Assembly: GCA_027487195.1 (NCBI GenBank) | Contig: JAIYEB010000029.1 | Location: 1-15,809 of the forward strand | Direction: 5' to 3' | DNA from: Hyphomicrobiales bacterium | GTDB taxonomy: Bacteria; Pseudomonadota; Alphaproteobacteria; Rhizobiales; UBA4765 | Length of the DNA: 15,809 nt | Part shown: one piece after another, positions 6,485 to 12,749 of the stretch | Layout: each line of letters starts with the position of its first letter | Position numbering within the stretch: the first letter of the stretch is position 1 | Position numbers and translations under genes: made by a program | Notes under the pieces: generated by a model | The model's input: only the letters and a program-made list of their open reading frames with translations | What the model was told of the DNA's origin: nothing | Database searches by the model: none

Positions 6485-7489
6485 TCAGCCACCGCGCATC
6501 TTGCGCAGTTCCTCGAGCATGCGATCCACCACAGGGCGACCGATCTGGTCGGCATGGCGTTCATAGACCGGGCGGGCGTTCTCGCGCATGCGCGCCTGCT
6601 CGGCCGGAGCGAGCTCGTTGACCTGCATGCCAAGGCGCTGAAGCGCTGCAACAGAGCGGGCATTGCCTTCGCGGTTTGCTGTGCGCTGGGCCGTACGGCC
6701 CTCGCCTGCGCAAGCCGTCAGCGTCGCCTGATCTTCAGCCGAGAGACGGTCCCAGAGCGGCTTGGAGTAGAGCACAAGGAACGGCGTGTAGGCATGGCGC
6801 GTCACAGACAGGAAGCGCTGAACCTCGTTGAACTTCGAGGTTTCGATCGTAACGAACGGGTTTTCCTGCCCGTCGATCGCGCGCGTCTCCAGCGCAGTGA
6901 ACACTTCGCCAAACGCCATTGGAACTGCGTTTGAGCCCATGTTGCGGAACGTATCGAGGAAGATGTTGTTCTGCATCACGCGCATACGCACGCCCTGGAA
7001 GTCTTCCCACTTGGTAATCGGGCGCCGCGAGTTGGTTGTGTTGCGGAACCCGTTTTCCCAGTAGGCCAGATTCACGAGGCCGACAGCAGGCAGCATGTCG
7101 GCAACGAACTTGCCAAAGTCACCGTCCAGGATCCGGTCGGCTTCCTGCTCGTTGGCAAACAGGAAGGGCAGATCGAACACACCAAGGGCCGGCAGAATGC
7201 CAACCAGCGGTGAGGACGATGTGACAACCATCTCCTGCGTACCGGCGCGAAGCGCCTGGGTTGCCTGGAGATCGCCGCCGAGCGCGCCGCCCCAGAAACC
7301 CTGAAGCCGGAGCCGGTTGTTCGAGCGGGTTGCCGCGCACGTCGCGAGAGCGCGAACGCCAACGCCGTTGGGGTGGTCTTCGGCAACCCCGTTCGAGATA
7401 CGAATGGTGATTTGCTGGGCGGCTGCAGGCACGACGGCCGCAAGCGCTAGAGCGACGGCGCCGAGCGCGCCAACTGCGAGTTTCTTCAT
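6485..7489 (-). CDS. dctP: TRAP transporter solute-binding protein (DctP family)
   Basis: This is the periplasmic receptor of a TRAP system, which captures a carboxylate and hands it to the DctQM membrane pair. The 334 residues begin with a clear Sec signal peptide (KK, then a hydrophobic stretch to residue 20, cleavage likely after PAAA at 24). The body has the DctP pattern: GGALGGDLQATQALRAGTQEM (67-87), FDLPFLF (105-111), ENGFRNTTNS (145-154), GVRMRVMQNN (166-175) with the carboxylate-binding arginine probably Arg170, and AFGEVFTALETRAIDGQENP (192-211). Two cysteines, Cys51 and one in LTACAGE near 258, could form a disulphide. The start is firm: GGAGGA lies five bases before the ATG, the strongest ribosome-binding site of the operon, as expected for the most abundant component. 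It sits 62 bases after dctM and is followed by a stem-loop. Confidence 0.93.
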   Translation of the reverse strand: MKKLAVGALGAVALALAAVVPAAAQQITIRISNGVAEDHPNGVGVRALATCAATRSNNRLRLQGFWGGALGGDLQATQALRAGTQEMVVTSSSPLVGILPALGVFDLPFLFANEQEADRILDGDFGKFVADMLPAVGLVNLAYWENGFRNTTNSRRPITKWEDFQGVRMRVMQNNIFLDTFRNMGSNAVPMAFGEVFTALETRAIDGQENPFVTIETSKFNEVQRFLSVTRHAYTPFLVLYSKPLWDRLSAEDQATLTACAGEGRTAQRTANREGNARSVAALQRLGMQVNELAPAEQARMRENARPVYERHADQIGRPVVDRMLEELRKMRGG

Positions 7490-7551
7490 ATCATTCCTCC
7501 GGGTGTGTGTTGTGTCGTTTTTTATTGTGACGTCCTATGTTGCAGCCCAAG

Positions 7552-8913
7552 CTATCCGCCGACAAGACGGACAGGCCAGGTCACAAACATCCACATCATC
7601 TCACCAAATCCGATCGTCCCACGCATCCAGCGCAGCGGCTGGATGACGAGGTCGGGAAATATGATGAGAAGCAACAGAACGCTGGTCTGCGCGATCAGGA
7701 ACGGTGTGACAGCTTTCACAACCTGCCCCATGGTCACCCGCGCGACGCCGCAGACGACGTTGAGCACGATCCCCACAGGCGGCGTGATCAGACCAATCGC
7801 GTTATTCATAATGAAGAGCACGCCGAAGTAGACCTCGAAGTGCGGAATTCCGTTCAAACGGCCGACTTCGCGCACGAGCGGCATGAGTACCGGTGTCAGG
7901 ATCAGCACCGTTGGTGCGAAATCAAGCGCGGTGCCAACCACAAGGACGAGCAACATCAGCACGAAGATGAATAGCCGTGGGCTGTTCTTCAAAGGCTCAA
8001 GGAACGCGCCAAGTTCCGCTGGAATGTTGGCCTGGGTGATCAGCCAGCTCGAGACCAGGGCTGCCGCGACCAGGAACATGACAACGGCGGTCATCTTCGC
8101 TGCTGCGAGAAAGACCTCATAGAGCATGTTGAGCTTCAGTTCGCGGTAGACGAACATGCCCACAAGAAGCGCGTAGACCGCAGCGACCACCGCAGCCTCT
8201 GTCGGCGTTACCACGCCAAACTTGATGCCGCCCAGGATGATGACCGGCATCATCAGGGCAAAGAACCCATCGCGGAACGAGCGCGCGCTGTCACCCCAGG
8301 TCTGGCGGGGCAACACGGTCATGGAGTCTTTCCGGCACACGATGGCCCAGGCCACCACGAGCGAAAGCCCCATCAATAGGCCGGGGAAAACACCGGCCAG
8401 GAAGAGCTGTGTGATCGACACGCCGCCCGCGACGCCAAAAATGACAAAGCCGATGGAAGGCGGAATGACGGGCGCGATGATACCGCCGGACGCAATCAGC
8501 GCGGCCGAGCGCGGCACGTTATAGCCGGCCTGGCGCATCATCGGGATCAGGATCGAGGCCAGAGCCGCCGTATCCGCCGCAGCTGACCCGGACAGGGCCG
8601 CCATGATGATCGCAGCAAAGATGGCGACATAGCCAAGACCGCCATGGATATGGCCGACAAACGAGATCGCAAAGTCGACAATGCGCTTGGAAAGCCCGCC
8701 ACGGTTCATCAACTCGCCGGCAAGCAGGAAGAATGGCACGGCAAGGAGCGAGAAATTGTCGGCTCCGATGATCAGGTTCTGCGCGACGATCTGGCTGTCG
8801 AACAGCCCGAGGAAGCCCATCAAGACAATGCCGCAGACGAGCAGCGCGAACGCCACGGGCATGCCGAGCGCCATCGCGCCGCACAATGCGAGGAGGAAGA
8901 CGAGGATGGTCAT
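7552..8913 (-). CDS. dctM: TRAP transporter large permease subunit (DctM family)
   Basis: DctM is the 12-helix inner-membrane subunit that uses a sodium gradient to move the carboxylate received from DctP. The 453 residues are strongly hydrophobic throughout and carry the family landmarks PVAFALLVCGIVLMG, VPFFLLAGELMNRGGLSKR, IMAALSGSAAADTAALAS, ASGGIIAPVIPPSIGFVIFG and, near the end, ITPPVGIVLNVVCG. It is about 25 residues longer than usual; the extra part is the C-terminal WMRGTIGFGEMMWMFV tail. The ATG start overlaps the dctQ stop (ATGA), and AAGGG lies about nine bases upstream, so translation is coupled to dctQ. The substrate cannot be told from this subunit. Confidence 0.95.
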   Translation of the reverse strand: MTILVFLLALCGAMALGMPVAFALLVCGIVLMGFLGLFDSQIVAQNLIIGADNFSLLAVPFFLLAGELMNRGGLSKRIVDFAISFVGHIHGGLGYVAIFAAIIMAALSGSAAADTAALASILIPMMRQAGYNVPRSAALIASGGIIAPVIPPSIGFVIFGVAGGVSITQLFLAGVFPGLLMGLSLVVAWAIVCRKDSMTVLPRQTWGDSARSFRDGFFALMMPVIILGGIKFGVVTPTEAAVVAAVYALLVGMFVYRELKLNMLYEVFLAAAKMTAVVMFLVAAALVSSWLITQANIPAELGAFLEPLKNSPRLFIFVLMLLVLVVGTALDFAPTVLILTPVLMPLVREVGRLNGIPHFEVYFGVLFIMNNAIGLITPPVGIVLNVVCGVARVTMGQVVKAVTPFLIAQTSVLLLLIIFPDLVIQPLRWMRGTIGFGEMMWMFVTWPVRLVGG

Positions 8914-9503
8914 TCGATTTTGCCCTTGACGCTGCCTGCTTCAGGCGGCGCATCCCAGTCGCCGGCGAAGATCTTCACTTCGGCCTCATTGATCGTGCCT
9001 GTGGCGATCCGAATGAGGCGCGCCAGCGTCATCACGCCAATGCCAATCGACGTGAAATAGCCAATGCCGTAGACCCAGGTCATGGGCATGCCCGAAATCG
9101 GCGCGACGTTTGTGGCGTTGAGCCCATGCTGTTTCATTGTCCCCCATAGGAAGACCGCGCAGCAAAGCAGAACGAGGCTGTCGGACAGGAACATGAAGAC
9201 CTTGCGTCCGACATCGGGCATGGCCTTCACCAGGGTTTCGACCCCGAGGTGCGCGTGCTCGCGGTGGACAACAACAGCGCCGATGAATGTCAGCCAGACA
9301 AAGAAGTATCGGCTCATCTCATCGGAGATCGAAATGCCGCCCGGCCAGCCCTGCGCCCGGAAATAGTCTGAGAACAGACCCTCGGCATAGCGCAGCACAA
9401 CATTGCCAAAGACCATGGCAACCATGCCGAAAAGCAGCAGCACCATCACTGCCTCTAGGACCTTGAAGCCAAGGTCCAGCCATCGATCCACTGTTGATTT
9501 CAT
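8910..9503 (-). CDS. dctQ: TRAP transporter small permease subunit (DctQ family)
   Basis: DctQ is the four-helix partner of DctM in the inner membrane. The 197 residues show four hydrophobic segments at about 15-38, 64-84, 108-128 and 145-168, and the family motif VVHREHAHLGVETLVKAMP after helix 2. Between helices 1 and 2 lies a slightly long polar stretch (EGLFSDYFRAQGWPGGISI) with DEMSRYFFVWLTFIG following, which is normal for the family. The start overlaps the stop of gntR by four bases (ATGA) and the stop overlaps dctM in the same way, so the three genes are likely translated as a coupled set. The ribosome-binding site of its own is weak (GGCGGC), in line with coupling. Confidence 0.92.
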   Translation of the reverse strand: MKSTVDRWLDLGFKVLEAVMVLLLFGMVAMVFGNVVLRYAEGLFSDYFRAQGWPGGISISDEMSRYFFVWLTFIGAVVVHREHAHLGVETLVKAMPDVGRKVFMFLSDSLVLLCCAVFLWGTMKQHGLNATNVAPISGMPMTWVYGIGYFTSIGIGVMTLARLIRIATGTINEAEVKIFAGDWDAPPEAGSVKGKIE

Positions 9504-10249
9504 GCCAGCCGCCGTTCTGTGATCCTGAGGTCGCCTGCATCGATGTGTTCGAGAATGTCGCGACGCGATGCGATGATGAGTGTCTCGAGATGGCGCCGTG
9601 CTGCCGGGCCATCTCCGTTCACAATGGCCTCGTGAACAGCGCGGTGCCCTGGCATCGACAGGCGCGCACCCTCAAGCGTCCAGGTCGAGAGCTTGAAGGA
9701 CAGGCTCAGCAGGCCGAGCACCATTTGCAGGGCCTGGGTCACGAAGAGATTGTGCGCGGCGCACAAAAGCGCGCGATGAAATCCAAGATCAGCCTCTGTG
9801 TAGCTGTCCTTGTGGCCAGCCCGGATCGCAGCTTCCATGGCTTCGATCGCGACACGCATGGCCTTGATGTCGGCGTCATTGCGCCGGCGAGCGGCAAGGC
9901 CCGCAGCAAACGGCTCCAACGCCAGTCTGAGCTCAACAAGGTCCTCGACCACATCGGCATCGATGGGCCCAGACAGGGTCCACGCGACGACGGCAGGATC
10001 AAACAGATGCCACTCGCCACGCTCCAGCACCCGGGTGCCGGTCCGTGGGCGCGTGACGACCATCCCCTTGGCCTGAAGGGCGCGGATCGCTTCCCGCACA
10101 ACCGAACGCGAAACGCCAAGCTCGGCGCCGAGATCGGGCTCGGTCGGCAAGGTGGTGCCAGGCGCAAAGCGGCCTTGCACAATCCAGCCGGCGATTCTGT
10201 CAACCGCATCGGAGTGCATGCCACGGGGCAGGGGAGGAGCAATCATCAT
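9500..10249 (-). CDS. GntR-family transcription regulator, FadR subfamily (FCD domain)
   Basis: The 249-residue protein has an N-terminal winged helix (about 10-80: AVDRIAGWIVQGRF, PTEPDLGAELGVSRSVVREA, RPRTGTRV) and a C-terminal FCD ligand-binding domain (about 95-240). FCD metal-site residues appear in EADLGFHRALL (Asp, His) and MPGHRAVHEAI (two His), so it probably senses a carboxylate through a bound metal. It is the first gene of the operon and most likely represses it until the substrate is present. Start choice is uncertain: I use ATG 10249 (a second ATG follows at 10246) although no ribosome-binding site is seen. A TTG at 10288 would extend it by 13 residues, but that codon overlaps the proposed -35 box. 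An operator-like palindrome covers the chosen start codon, and the message may be nearly leaderless. The 3' end overlaps dctQ. Confidence 0.9.
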   Translation of the reverse strand: MMIAPPLPRGMHSDAVDRIAGWIVQGRFAPGTTLPTEPDLGAELGVSRSVVREAIRALQAKGMVVTRPRTGTRVLERGEWHLFDPAVVAWTLSGPIDADVVEDLVELRLALEPFAAGLAARRRNDADIKAMRVAIEAMEAAIRAGHKDSYTEADLGFHRALLCAAHNLFVTQALQMVLGLLSLSFKLSTWTLEGARLSMPGHRAVHEAIVNGDGPAARRHLETLIIASRRDILEHIDAGDLRITERRLA

Positions 10250-10262
10250 ATGATCAGATGAT
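10242..10262. promoter_or_regulatory. Operator-like palindrome over the gntR start
   Basis: ATCATC (10242-10247) and GATGAT (10257-10262) form six-base arms around a nine-base centre. Within the same site ATCATATGAT (10245-10254) is a perfect ten-base palindrome. Length, AT-rich symmetric core and position at the front of the operon fit a FadR-type GntR dimer site, so autorepression is likely. The exact binding sequence of this regulator is not known to me. Confidence 0.55.
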
Positions 10263-10288
10263 TGCCCAAAGACCCCGAAGCAGGTCAA
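10261..10288 (-). promoter_or_regulatory. Possible promoter of the gntR-dctQMP operon
   Basis: On the minus strand TTGACC (10288-10283) is followed after 16 bases by GGCAAT (10266-10261). The -35 is good and the -10 poor. Transcription would begin inside the operator palindrome, a few bases before the gntR ATG, which would explain the lack of a ribosome-binding site there. Confidence 0.35.
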
Positions 10289-10290
10289 TC

Positions 10291-10322
10291 CTGCGCTGCA
10301 CCAATTCGATTCTGCAGCGCAG
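10291..10322. repeat. Perfect 10-base inverted repeat upstream of gntR
   Basis: CTGCGCTGCA (10291-10300) and TGCAGCGCAG (10313-10322) are exact inverted copies separated by 12 bases. It lies just upstream of the proposed -35 box of the operon. It could be a regulator site or a transcript stem; no family assignment. Confidence 0.6.
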
Positions 10323-10347
10323 CATGAATGGGGCGCAAAGGACCCAA

Positions 10348-10379
10348 GGCATCAGATCAACGCAGTCGATCCTGATGCC
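10348..10379. repeat. Inverted repeat between metY and gntR
   Basis: GGCATCAG (10348-10355) and CTGATGCC (10372-10379) pair exactly, and the adjacent ATC/GAT adds three pairs past one bulged base, giving an 11-pair stem with a nine-base loop. No T run follows on either strand. Confidence 0.5.
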
Positions 10380-10416
10380 GCCTGTGTTTCAAGTCCGGGG
10401 GATGCCTGAGCGCGGA

Positions 10417-10435
10417 CGCCGGATCCGTTCCGGCG
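10417..10435. repeat. Short perfect hairpin between metY and gntR
   Basis: CGCCGGA (10417-10423) and TCCGGCG (10429-10435) flank the loop TCCGT. It is one of four inverted repeats in the 205-base gap; function unknown. Confidence 0.4.
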
Positions 10436-10456
10436 CCCTGCCAACATGGAAGACGC

Positions 10457-10485
10457 TTCGCGCGCGACATCAGTCCGCGCGCGAA
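10457..10485 (-). terminator. Stem-loop after metY, probable terminator
   Basis: TTCGCGCGCG (10457-10466) and CGCGCGCGAA (10476-10485) form a perfect ten-pair stem with a nine-base loop, starting eight bases after the metY stop on the minus strand. The stem is very stable but is followed by only a weak T-containing run (GCGTCTTCC). It probably separates metY from the gntR operon downstream. Confidence 0.6.
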
Positions 10486-10493
10486 AGGGCTCC

Positions 10494-11780
10494 TCAGAGC
10501 GCTGCCTTCAGCGCCTGATCGAGATCTGCTGCGAGATCCGCCGGGTCTTCGAGGCCAATGGACAGGCGGACCACATCGGAGCCCGCGCCTGCGGCTGCGC
10601 GCTGCTCGTCGGTCAACTGCCTGTGCGTGGTTGAGGCGGGATGGATCACAAGCGAGCGCGTGTCGCCAATGTTGGCGAGATGGCTGAACAGCCTGACATT
10701 CGAGACGAGTTTCACGCCCGCCTCATAGCCACCCTTGACGCCAAAGGTGAACACCGAGCCTGCGCCGGCCGGAAGGTACTTCTGGGCGAGGCTATGGTAG
10801 CGGTCTTCCGGCAGGCCGGCATAGTTCACCCATGCTACGGCCGGATGCGCCACAAGGAATTCGGCCACGGCCAGCGCGTTCTCGCAGTGCTTTTGCATCC
10901 GCAGGGGCAGCGTTTCGATCCCGGTCAGGATCTGGAATGCGTTGAACGGCGAGATGCAGGGCCCAAGATCGCGCAGCCCGAGGACGCGGCAGGCAATCGC
11001 AAACGCGAAGTTGCCAAAGGCCTCGCCCAAAATCATGCCGGCATATTCCGGGCGCGGCTTGGACAGGGTCGGAAACTTGTCGCTCGCGAGCCAGTTGAAT
11101 GTCCCGCCATCAACAATGGCGCCGCCCATCGAGTTGCCATGGCCGCCGAGGAACTTCGTGAGCGAATGAACCACAATGTTGGCGCCATGCTCCAGGGGCC
11201 TGCACAGGTATGGCGTGGCCATGGTGTTGTCGACGATGAGCGGAATGCCAGCCTTGCTGGCAATCGCGGCAATGGCGGCAATATCCGAGACGCGTCCGCC
11301 GGGATTGGCGAGGCTTTCGATGAAGATCGCCTTCGTCCTCGGGCCGATGGCCCTTTCGAACGAGGCGAGATCATCGCCGTCTGCCCAATCCACATGCCAG
11401 TCGAACTTCTTGAAGGAGTGGTTGAACTGGTTGATCGAGCCACCGTAGAGCTGTTTTGCGGCAACAAACCGGTCGCCTGGCTCCATGATCGTGTGAAAAA
11501 CCAGGAGCTGTGCGGCATGACCCGAGGCAACCGCAAGCGCTGCGGTCCCGCCTTCGAGCGCTGCCACGCGCTCTTCCAGAACCGCCTGCGTCGGGTTCAT
11601 GATCCGCGTGTAGATGTTCCCAAAACTCTGCAGGCCGAACAGGCTCGCGGCATGATCGACATCGTCAAACACAAACGCCGTGGTCTGGTAGATCGGAGTC
11701 GCGCGCGCCCCCGTGGTCGGGTCGGGCTTTGCTCCGGCGTGAATGGCGAGCGTTGAGAAAGACGGGATGCGGTCTGTCAT
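10494..11780 (-). CDS. metY: O-acetylhomoserine sulfhydrylase (O-acetylhomoserine aminocarboxypropyltransferase)
   Basis: MetY makes homocysteine from O-acetylhomoserine and sulfide with pyridoxal phosphate, the direct sulfhydrylation route to methionine. The 428 residues match the family length and order: FSTLAIHAGAKPDPTTGAR (8-26), IYTRIMNPT (56-64) with Tyr57 and Arg59 for phosphate binding, GGTAALAVASGH (77-88), Asp184 in IVDNTMATPYLCRP, and Lys209 in VVHSLTKFLGGHGNSMGG as the Schiff-base lysine. The long form and the TTGARATPIYQTTAFVF start separate it from the shorter cystathionine synthases/lyases and MetZ. GAGGA about seven bases before the ATG supports the start. It diverges from the RraA-like gene; two palindromes cover its promoter. 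I checked the leader for a SAM-II-like riboswitch, common before such genes in alphaproteobacteria, and did not find its conserved core. Confidence 0.94.
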   Translation of the reverse strand: MTDRIPSFSTLAIHAGAKPDPTTGARATPIYQTTAFVFDDVDHAASLFGLQSFGNIYTRIMNPTQAVLEERVAALEGGTAALAVASGHAAQLLVFHTIMEPGDRFVAAKQLYGGSINQFNHSFKKFDWHVDWADGDDLASFERAIGPRTKAIFIESLANPGGRVSDIAAIAAIASKAGIPLIVDNTMATPYLCRPLEHGANIVVHSLTKFLGGHGNSMGGAIVDGGTFNWLASDKFPTLSKPRPEYAGMILGEAFGNFAFAIACRVLGLRDLGPCISPFNAFQILTGIETLPLRMQKHCENALAVAEFLVAHPAVAWVNYAGLPEDRYHSLAQKYLPAGAGSVFTFGVKGGYEAGVKLVSNVRLFSHLANIGDTRSLVIHPASTTHRQLTDEQRAAAGAGSDVVRLSIGLEDPADLAADLDQALKAAL

Positions 11781-11805
11781 GGCGGGTTCCTCGTTTCAAC
11801 AAGCT

Positions 11806-11827
11806 ATCGTTCTTTTAAACGAACGAT
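11806..11827. promoter_or_regulatory. Operator-like palindrome 1 before metY
   Basis: ATCGTTC (11806-11812) and GAACGAT (11821-11827) flank a TTTAAA centre with one mismatched base on each side, so 20 of 22 positions are symmetric. It overlaps the proposed -10 box of metY. The size and symmetry suit a dimeric repressor such as a TetR- or ArsR-type protein; as RNA it could also be a leader hairpin. Confidence 0.55.
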
Positions 11828-11839
11828 CCGGACGGTCAA
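11812..11839 (-). promoter_or_regulatory. Possible metY promoter
   Basis: TTGACC (11839-11834) and TAAAAG (11817-11812) are spaced by 16 bases on the minus strand, which would start transcription roughly 25 bases before the metY ATG. Each box lies in one of the two palindromes, so a bound repressor would cover both. Confidence 0.4.
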
Positions 11840-11846
11840 CCGTCCG
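11829..11846. promoter_or_regulatory. Operator-like palindrome 2 before metY
   Basis: CGGACGG (11829-11835) and CCGTCCG (11840-11846) are exact inverted copies around TCAA. The loop plus two stem bases read TTGACC on the minus strand, a likely -35 box of metY. One base separates it from palindrome 1. The outer words AAACGAACG (11817-11825) and CGTCCGTTT (11841-11849) also form an inverted pair with one difference. Confidence 0.55.
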
Positions 11847-11863
11847 TTTGGTTTTCGATGCTG

Positions 11864-11893
11864 TTGGAAAACCTGCGCTGTTTGCGACATAGT
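11864..11893 (+). promoter_or_regulatory. Possible promoter of the RraA-like gene
   Basis: TTGGAA (11864-11869) and CATAGT (11888-11893) are spaced by 18 bases and end 34 bases before the start codon. A small palindrome GCGAC-ATA-GTCGC (11884-11896) overlaps the -10 box. Both boxes are imperfect, so this is tentative. Confidence 0.3.
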
Positions 11894-11927
11894 CGCGGGC
11901 TGATCCTTTTCCCAACCGGAGCCTGCG

Positions 11928-12602
11928 ATGCCAGACTATGTCGTGAACCCCATGCCCCCATCTCTGGACCCGGACCTGATCCGCCTTCTGGAGCAGGTTG
12001 AGACCGCAACGATTGGACATTCCCGTCATTGGGGTTTCATGAACAGGGGCATTCAGCCGCTCTTGAAGCGCAGGCGCGTGGCGGGCGTTGCGGTGACGCT
12101 GGCAATCCCCGGACCTGATTCAACCCTGCTGCATCATGCGCTTGGGCTACTGCGGCCGGGTGATATCTTGGTCATCGACCGTCTCGGTGATGACCGCCAT
12201 GCCTGTTGGGGCGGTGGGGTCACGGTTGCCGCAAAGGCTGCTGGCGCCACGGCTGGCATCGTGGACGGACCCTGTACCGATCTGACCGAGATCGAGGATT
12301 CTGATTTTCCGATGTGGTGCCGTGGCATGTCGCCAATCACAACGCGCCTTTATGATCTTGGCGGCACCTTGAATGCCCCGATCTCCTGCGGCGGCGTGCC
12401 GGTGCTCGCGGGGGATGTGGTGCTTGCGGATGAATCCGGTGTTCTGGTCCTTGGGCGCGAGGAAGCCAGAAGCGTGGCTGAAGCCGCGCTTGTGCGGCAA
12501 AAGCGCGGCGAGGCCAATCAGGACCGCGTCCGCCAGGGCGCTCGGCTTGGTGAACTCTCCGGCGCAACCGCCAAGGTCCTGGCAGGACTTTCGGGGTCAT
12601 AG
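11928..12602 (+). CDS. RraA-like protein (HMG/CHA aldolase fold), atypical active site
   Basis: The 224 residues follow the RraA/dimethylmenaquinone methyltransferase-like fold, whose proven enzymes are divalent-metal pyruvate aldolases (4-hydroxy-4-methyl-2-oxoglutarate or 4-carboxy-4-hydroxy-2-oxoadipate) or oxaloacetate decarboxylases; E. coli RraA instead binds RNase E. Landmarks are RRVAGVAVTL (48-57), LRPGDILVIDRLGDD (75-89), GGGVTVAAKAAGATAGIVDG (95-114), FPMWCRG (127-133), APISCGGVPVLAGDVVLADESGVLVL (150-175). Known aldolases have a D-x20-R-D motif; here the spaced positions read Gly and Thr (VDGPCTD), leaving only the last Asp. The protein may therefore not be a classic aldolase. GGAG lies about seven bases before the ATG. 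It is divergent from metY and followed by the pirin gene 147 bases on; neither neighbour reveals its role. Confidence 0.8.
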   Translation: MPDYVVNPMPPSLDPDLIRLLEQVETATIGHSRHWGFMNRGIQPLLKRRRVAGVAVTLAIPGPDSTLLHHALGLLRPGDILVIDRLGDDRHACWGGGVTVAAKAAGATAGIVDGPCTDLTEIEDSDFPMWCRGMSPITTRLYDLGGTLNAPISCGGVPVLAGDVVLADESGVLVLGREEARSVAEAALVRQKRGEANQDRVRQGARLGELSGATAKVLAGLSGS

Positions 12603-12669
12603 AGCGCGGAGCGGCAAAACCAGACTTGGGGCTTTGCAAACGACTGCGCTGGAGCCTCTGTGCATCTTC

Positions 12670-12704
12670 GCACGGCCTCGCTGCTGAATTGGGTGTGGCC
12701 GTGC
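12670..12704 (+). terminator. Inverted repeat after the RraA-like gene, weak terminator candidate
   Basis: GCACGGCC (12670-12677) and GGCCGTGC (12697-12704) are exact inverted copies with a 19-base loop, followed on the plus strand by ATTTCC. The loop is long and the T run short, so termination is only a possibility. The rest of the 147-base gap holds no gene; TATGAT at 12721-12726 could be a -10 box for the pirin gene, but no matching -35 was found. Confidence 0.3.
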
Positions 12705-12749
12705 ATTTCCAGCGATGCCATATGATGTGTCTGACAGTGGAGGTCCCTC

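Noticed and set aside
7490..7551. Internal promoter between dctM and dctP
   Set aside because: TTGGGC and CAATAA at 17-base spacing can be picked out on the minus strand, but both are weak and the gap is more simply a leader with a strong ribosome-binding site.
9494..10261. Plus-strand open frame of 255 codons opposite gntR
   Set aside because: It mirrors the gntR gene exactly and reads as Arg/Gly-rich sequence without domain features.
10641..11756. Plus-strand open frame of 371 codons opposite metY
   Set aside because: metY is complete with every catalytic residue; the antisense frame has no domain signature and no ribosome-binding site.
11781..11927. SAM-II or other methionine riboswitch before metY
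   Set aside because: The conserved core expected for SAM-II was not found on the minus strand; the palindromes there look like protein-binding sites.
12718..12727. Second site for the GntR regulator before the pirin gene
   Set aside because: Only the eight bases CATATGAT are shared with the gntR operator, and the outer arms are missing; chance is enough.
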